Below, one piece after another: positions 7,101-7,128 of a DNA stretch of 7,128 nucleotides. How positions within the stretch are numbered: the first letter of the stretch is position 1; each line of letters starts with the position of its first letter. Where the stretch lies: contig JAUYDU010000016.1 in NCBI GenBank assembly GCA_030691665.1, positions 1 through 7,128 of the forward strand, written 5' to 3'. Position numbers and translations under genes: made by a program. The DNA is from Chloroflexota bacterium (GTDB taxonomy: Bacteria; Chloroflexota; Dehalococcoidia; SM23-28-2). The notes under the pieces are model-generated. The model had not been told where the DNA came from and did no database searches. It was given only the letters and a program-made list of their open reading frames with translations.

Positions 7101-7128
7101 ACGGGTCCATCCTGTCCGTCCTCGAAGG
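4100..7128 (+). CDS. TIGR03663-type GT-C membrane protein fused to an NHL-repeat propeller, 3' partial
   Basis: The frame is open from ATG 4100 to the right edge: 1009 full codons and no stop. Residues 1-30 are a cytoplasmic tail. About 32-563 is a multi-pass membrane region with TIGR03663/PMT-like motifs: LHHDESLHAQYAYYL (56-70, DE at 59-60), MPMMHGPFQFF (79-89), SPTMLYYSRFARNDMF (142-157), SFATKEVTYLN (191-201) and GEKMPWLNVHLALP (451-464). A soluble, probably external, region (about 570-742) is rich in Trp and resembles the end of gene 2. A Pro-rich linker (about 750-764) leads to at least four NHL repeats plus the start of a fifth (777-1009). From family knowledge, TIGR03663 members occur in genomes with Chlor_Arch_YYY proteins, often nearby; some databases name the family after archaeal Agl23, implying a link to glycan flipping or N-glycosylation. 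That role here is inference. The active-site acids look intact, unlike gene 2. The true C-terminus is beyond the window. Confidence 0.9.
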   Translation, partial: MSGQASSSTTALEPAASPLARLASLRLRLDWEVALYLAFILAGGALRFWDLGARALHHDESLHAQYAYYLYNGGGYEHMPMMHGPFQFFARAFSFLLFGVSDYTARIPDAFLGTALIGVPFLLRHRLGRVGALAAAGLIAFSPTMLYYSRFARNDMFIALWTLGLAVCLWRYIDEGRHRWLYLAAGLVALSFATKEVTYLNVAVFLIFLNLWVAHSLAAQIRERHKLDRLTSVYLFVLLAPFAWAVVAFWPFLSERLRQRLGITEMPRAAHFLLILGTLSLPQFAAAIQKPLEWFGIVDKAGWSRELFTVNLGPFSGNEHVTREELTGFLTVTALIAATAVIGLRWNWRAWLIAAGAFYLIYGLLYTTFLTNADGFGSGIWGSLDYWLEQQDVKRGGQPFYYYLLLLPIYEFLPLLFALPAVAYFAIRGNAFTRFLAFWLVAALYGYSIAGEKMPWLNVHLALPTIILAGYTLGQLWNLLQAREWHFRIPGFVCPLLAAAVAAAAVAFAAFGPTDAAGNTARILVGAAALLAIVALALTLRGRAIAVVPVAAVVGALLLFSVRAAWMASFAAGDGADAREMLVYTQSSPDIPQIRDEIERWASQTGLGNDLPIAVDGTDAFTWPWAWYLRNYPNVQYPTMDSGFKPPANAVVLVNASNDAAVQSSLSGYGPGRRYHHRWWFPEIYRNIELKDGKQKALMTTFADFLKSMGDGDTWQVWWRYWRDRQLPEPLGMMDSVAYFPSEFTPTLATRQEPLPQPKPDKEGRFTLGESGASPSRFVKPAGLAVDRDGNLYVADSGNNRIQKFDREGKFIAQVGKPGSGEGEFNEPWGVAVDSQGNVYVADTWNHRIQKFDRDLKFLTQWGRPASDLNNPKPFDFWGPRDVAIDPDGNVWVTDTGDNRLLKFAPDGTFQTALGKPGAEPGQFQEPVAIEIAANGDIFVADAWNSRVQRFDRDLKPLGQFPVPGWVPNDPAAKPYLALAPDGSIIASEPAGQRVLRLGPDGSILSVLE
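5867..6325 (+). other. External Trp-rich module of gene 3, homologous to the C-terminus of gene 2
   Basis: Residues about 590-742 lie between the last transmembrane helix and the propeller. Landmarks are RDEIERWASQ, LPIAVDG (611-617), WAWYLRNYPNV (625-635), PPANAVVLVN (646-655), HHRWWFPEIYRN (676-687), TWQVWWRYWRDRQLPEP (714-730) and DSVAYFPSEF (735-744). The order and spacing match the C-terminal domain of the preceding gene, with an extra segment (about 688-713) here. Similar soluble tails in GT-C enzymes commonly help bind the acceptor, but no such role can be read from the sequence. Confidence 0.6.
6498..6522 (+). repeat. 25-bp perfect direct repeat within NHL blade 1 (first copy)
   Basis: The bases at 6498-6522 recur exactly at 6640-6664 minus the last base, so the two copies are about 141-142 bp apart (one blade plus linker). 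They encode the tail end of blades 1 and 2 (NRIQKFDR versus HRIQKFDR). This is coding repetition from duplicated propeller blades, with no sign of a mobile element. Confidence 0.75.
6639..6663 (+). repeat. 25-bp perfect direct repeat within NHL blade 2 (second copy)
   Basis: Second copy of the 25-bp identity also present at 6498-6522, coding for the HRIQKFDRD end of blade 2. The identity ends where the following codon changes from Glu-Gly (blade 1) to Asp-Leu (blade 2). Confidence 0.75.

Larger units (their letters stand above)
6428..7128 (+). repeat. NHL-repeat beta-propeller domain (five repeats visible, incomplete)
   Basis: Consecutive NHL units in gene 3: residues 777-816 (nt 6428-6547), 825-863 (6572-6688), 875-915 (6722-6844), 924-961 (6869-6982), and the beginning of a fifth from 975 (7022 to the edge). 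Each carries the pattern P-x-G/D-[VL]-A-[VI]-D-x-x-G-[ND]-[VIL]-[YWF]-V-[AT]-D-x-x-[ND]-x-R-[ILV]-x-[KR]-F. Examples are NLYVADSGNNRIQKFDR and NVYVADTWNHRIQKFDR. The fourth is looser (IEIAANGDIFVADAWNSRVQ) and the fifth weaker (LALAPDGSIIASEPAGQRVL). NHL propellers usually have six blades, so at least one more is expected past the window end. Attached after an external domain, the propeller should face outside the membrane; a protein- or glycan-binding role is inference. Confidence 0.9.

Overview
The window is GC-rich coding DNA almost from edge to edge. It holds three genes, all on the + strand and packed as one operon. The content points to a Chloroflexota (Chloroflexi) genome, probably an environmental lineage: the first gene is recognisable as a Chlor_Arch_YYY (TIGR03662 / DUF2298) membrane protein, and the third has the hallmarks of the TIGR03663 family. 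From established knowledge, these two families are rare, co-occur in Chloroflexi and some archaea, and are often encoded close together. The phylum call rests on this gene content and the base composition. No rRNA or other marker is present.

Layout: (1) 1-2309, the 3' part of a Chlor_Arch_YYY polytopic membrane protein whose start lies left of the window. (2) 2325-4103, a complete 592-residue GT-C-like membrane protein, 15 bp downstream. (3) From 4100 to beyond the right edge, a TIGR03663-like GT-C membrane protein whose start codon overlaps the previous stop (ATGA). Its periplasmic/extracellular C-terminus continues into an NHL-repeat beta-propeller that is cut by the window edge. There is no intergenic gap above 15 bp, no internal promoter or terminator that I can support, no RNA gene, no mobile element and no CRISPR array.

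How they may work together: all three look like GT-C-fold integral membrane proteins, with many transmembrane helices, an acidic DE motif in the first external loop of genes 2 and 3, and C-terminal soluble parts predicted outside. This is the arrangement of lipid-linked-sugar-dependent glycosyltransferases. By inference, the operon encodes a cell-surface glycosylation or glycan-transfer machine. The substrate is unknown. Genes 2 and 3 align co-linearly in my reading from TM1 to a shared WW-rich C-terminal domain, so they look like tandem paralogues. Gene 2 has lost several residues that gene 3 keeps (HGP, the SR...ND acid, TKE), suggesting a non-catalytic or re-specialised partner. The points most worth following are the paralogue pair with apparent loss of active-site residues, the GT-C/NHL-propeller fusion, and the altered YYY signature motif in gene 1.
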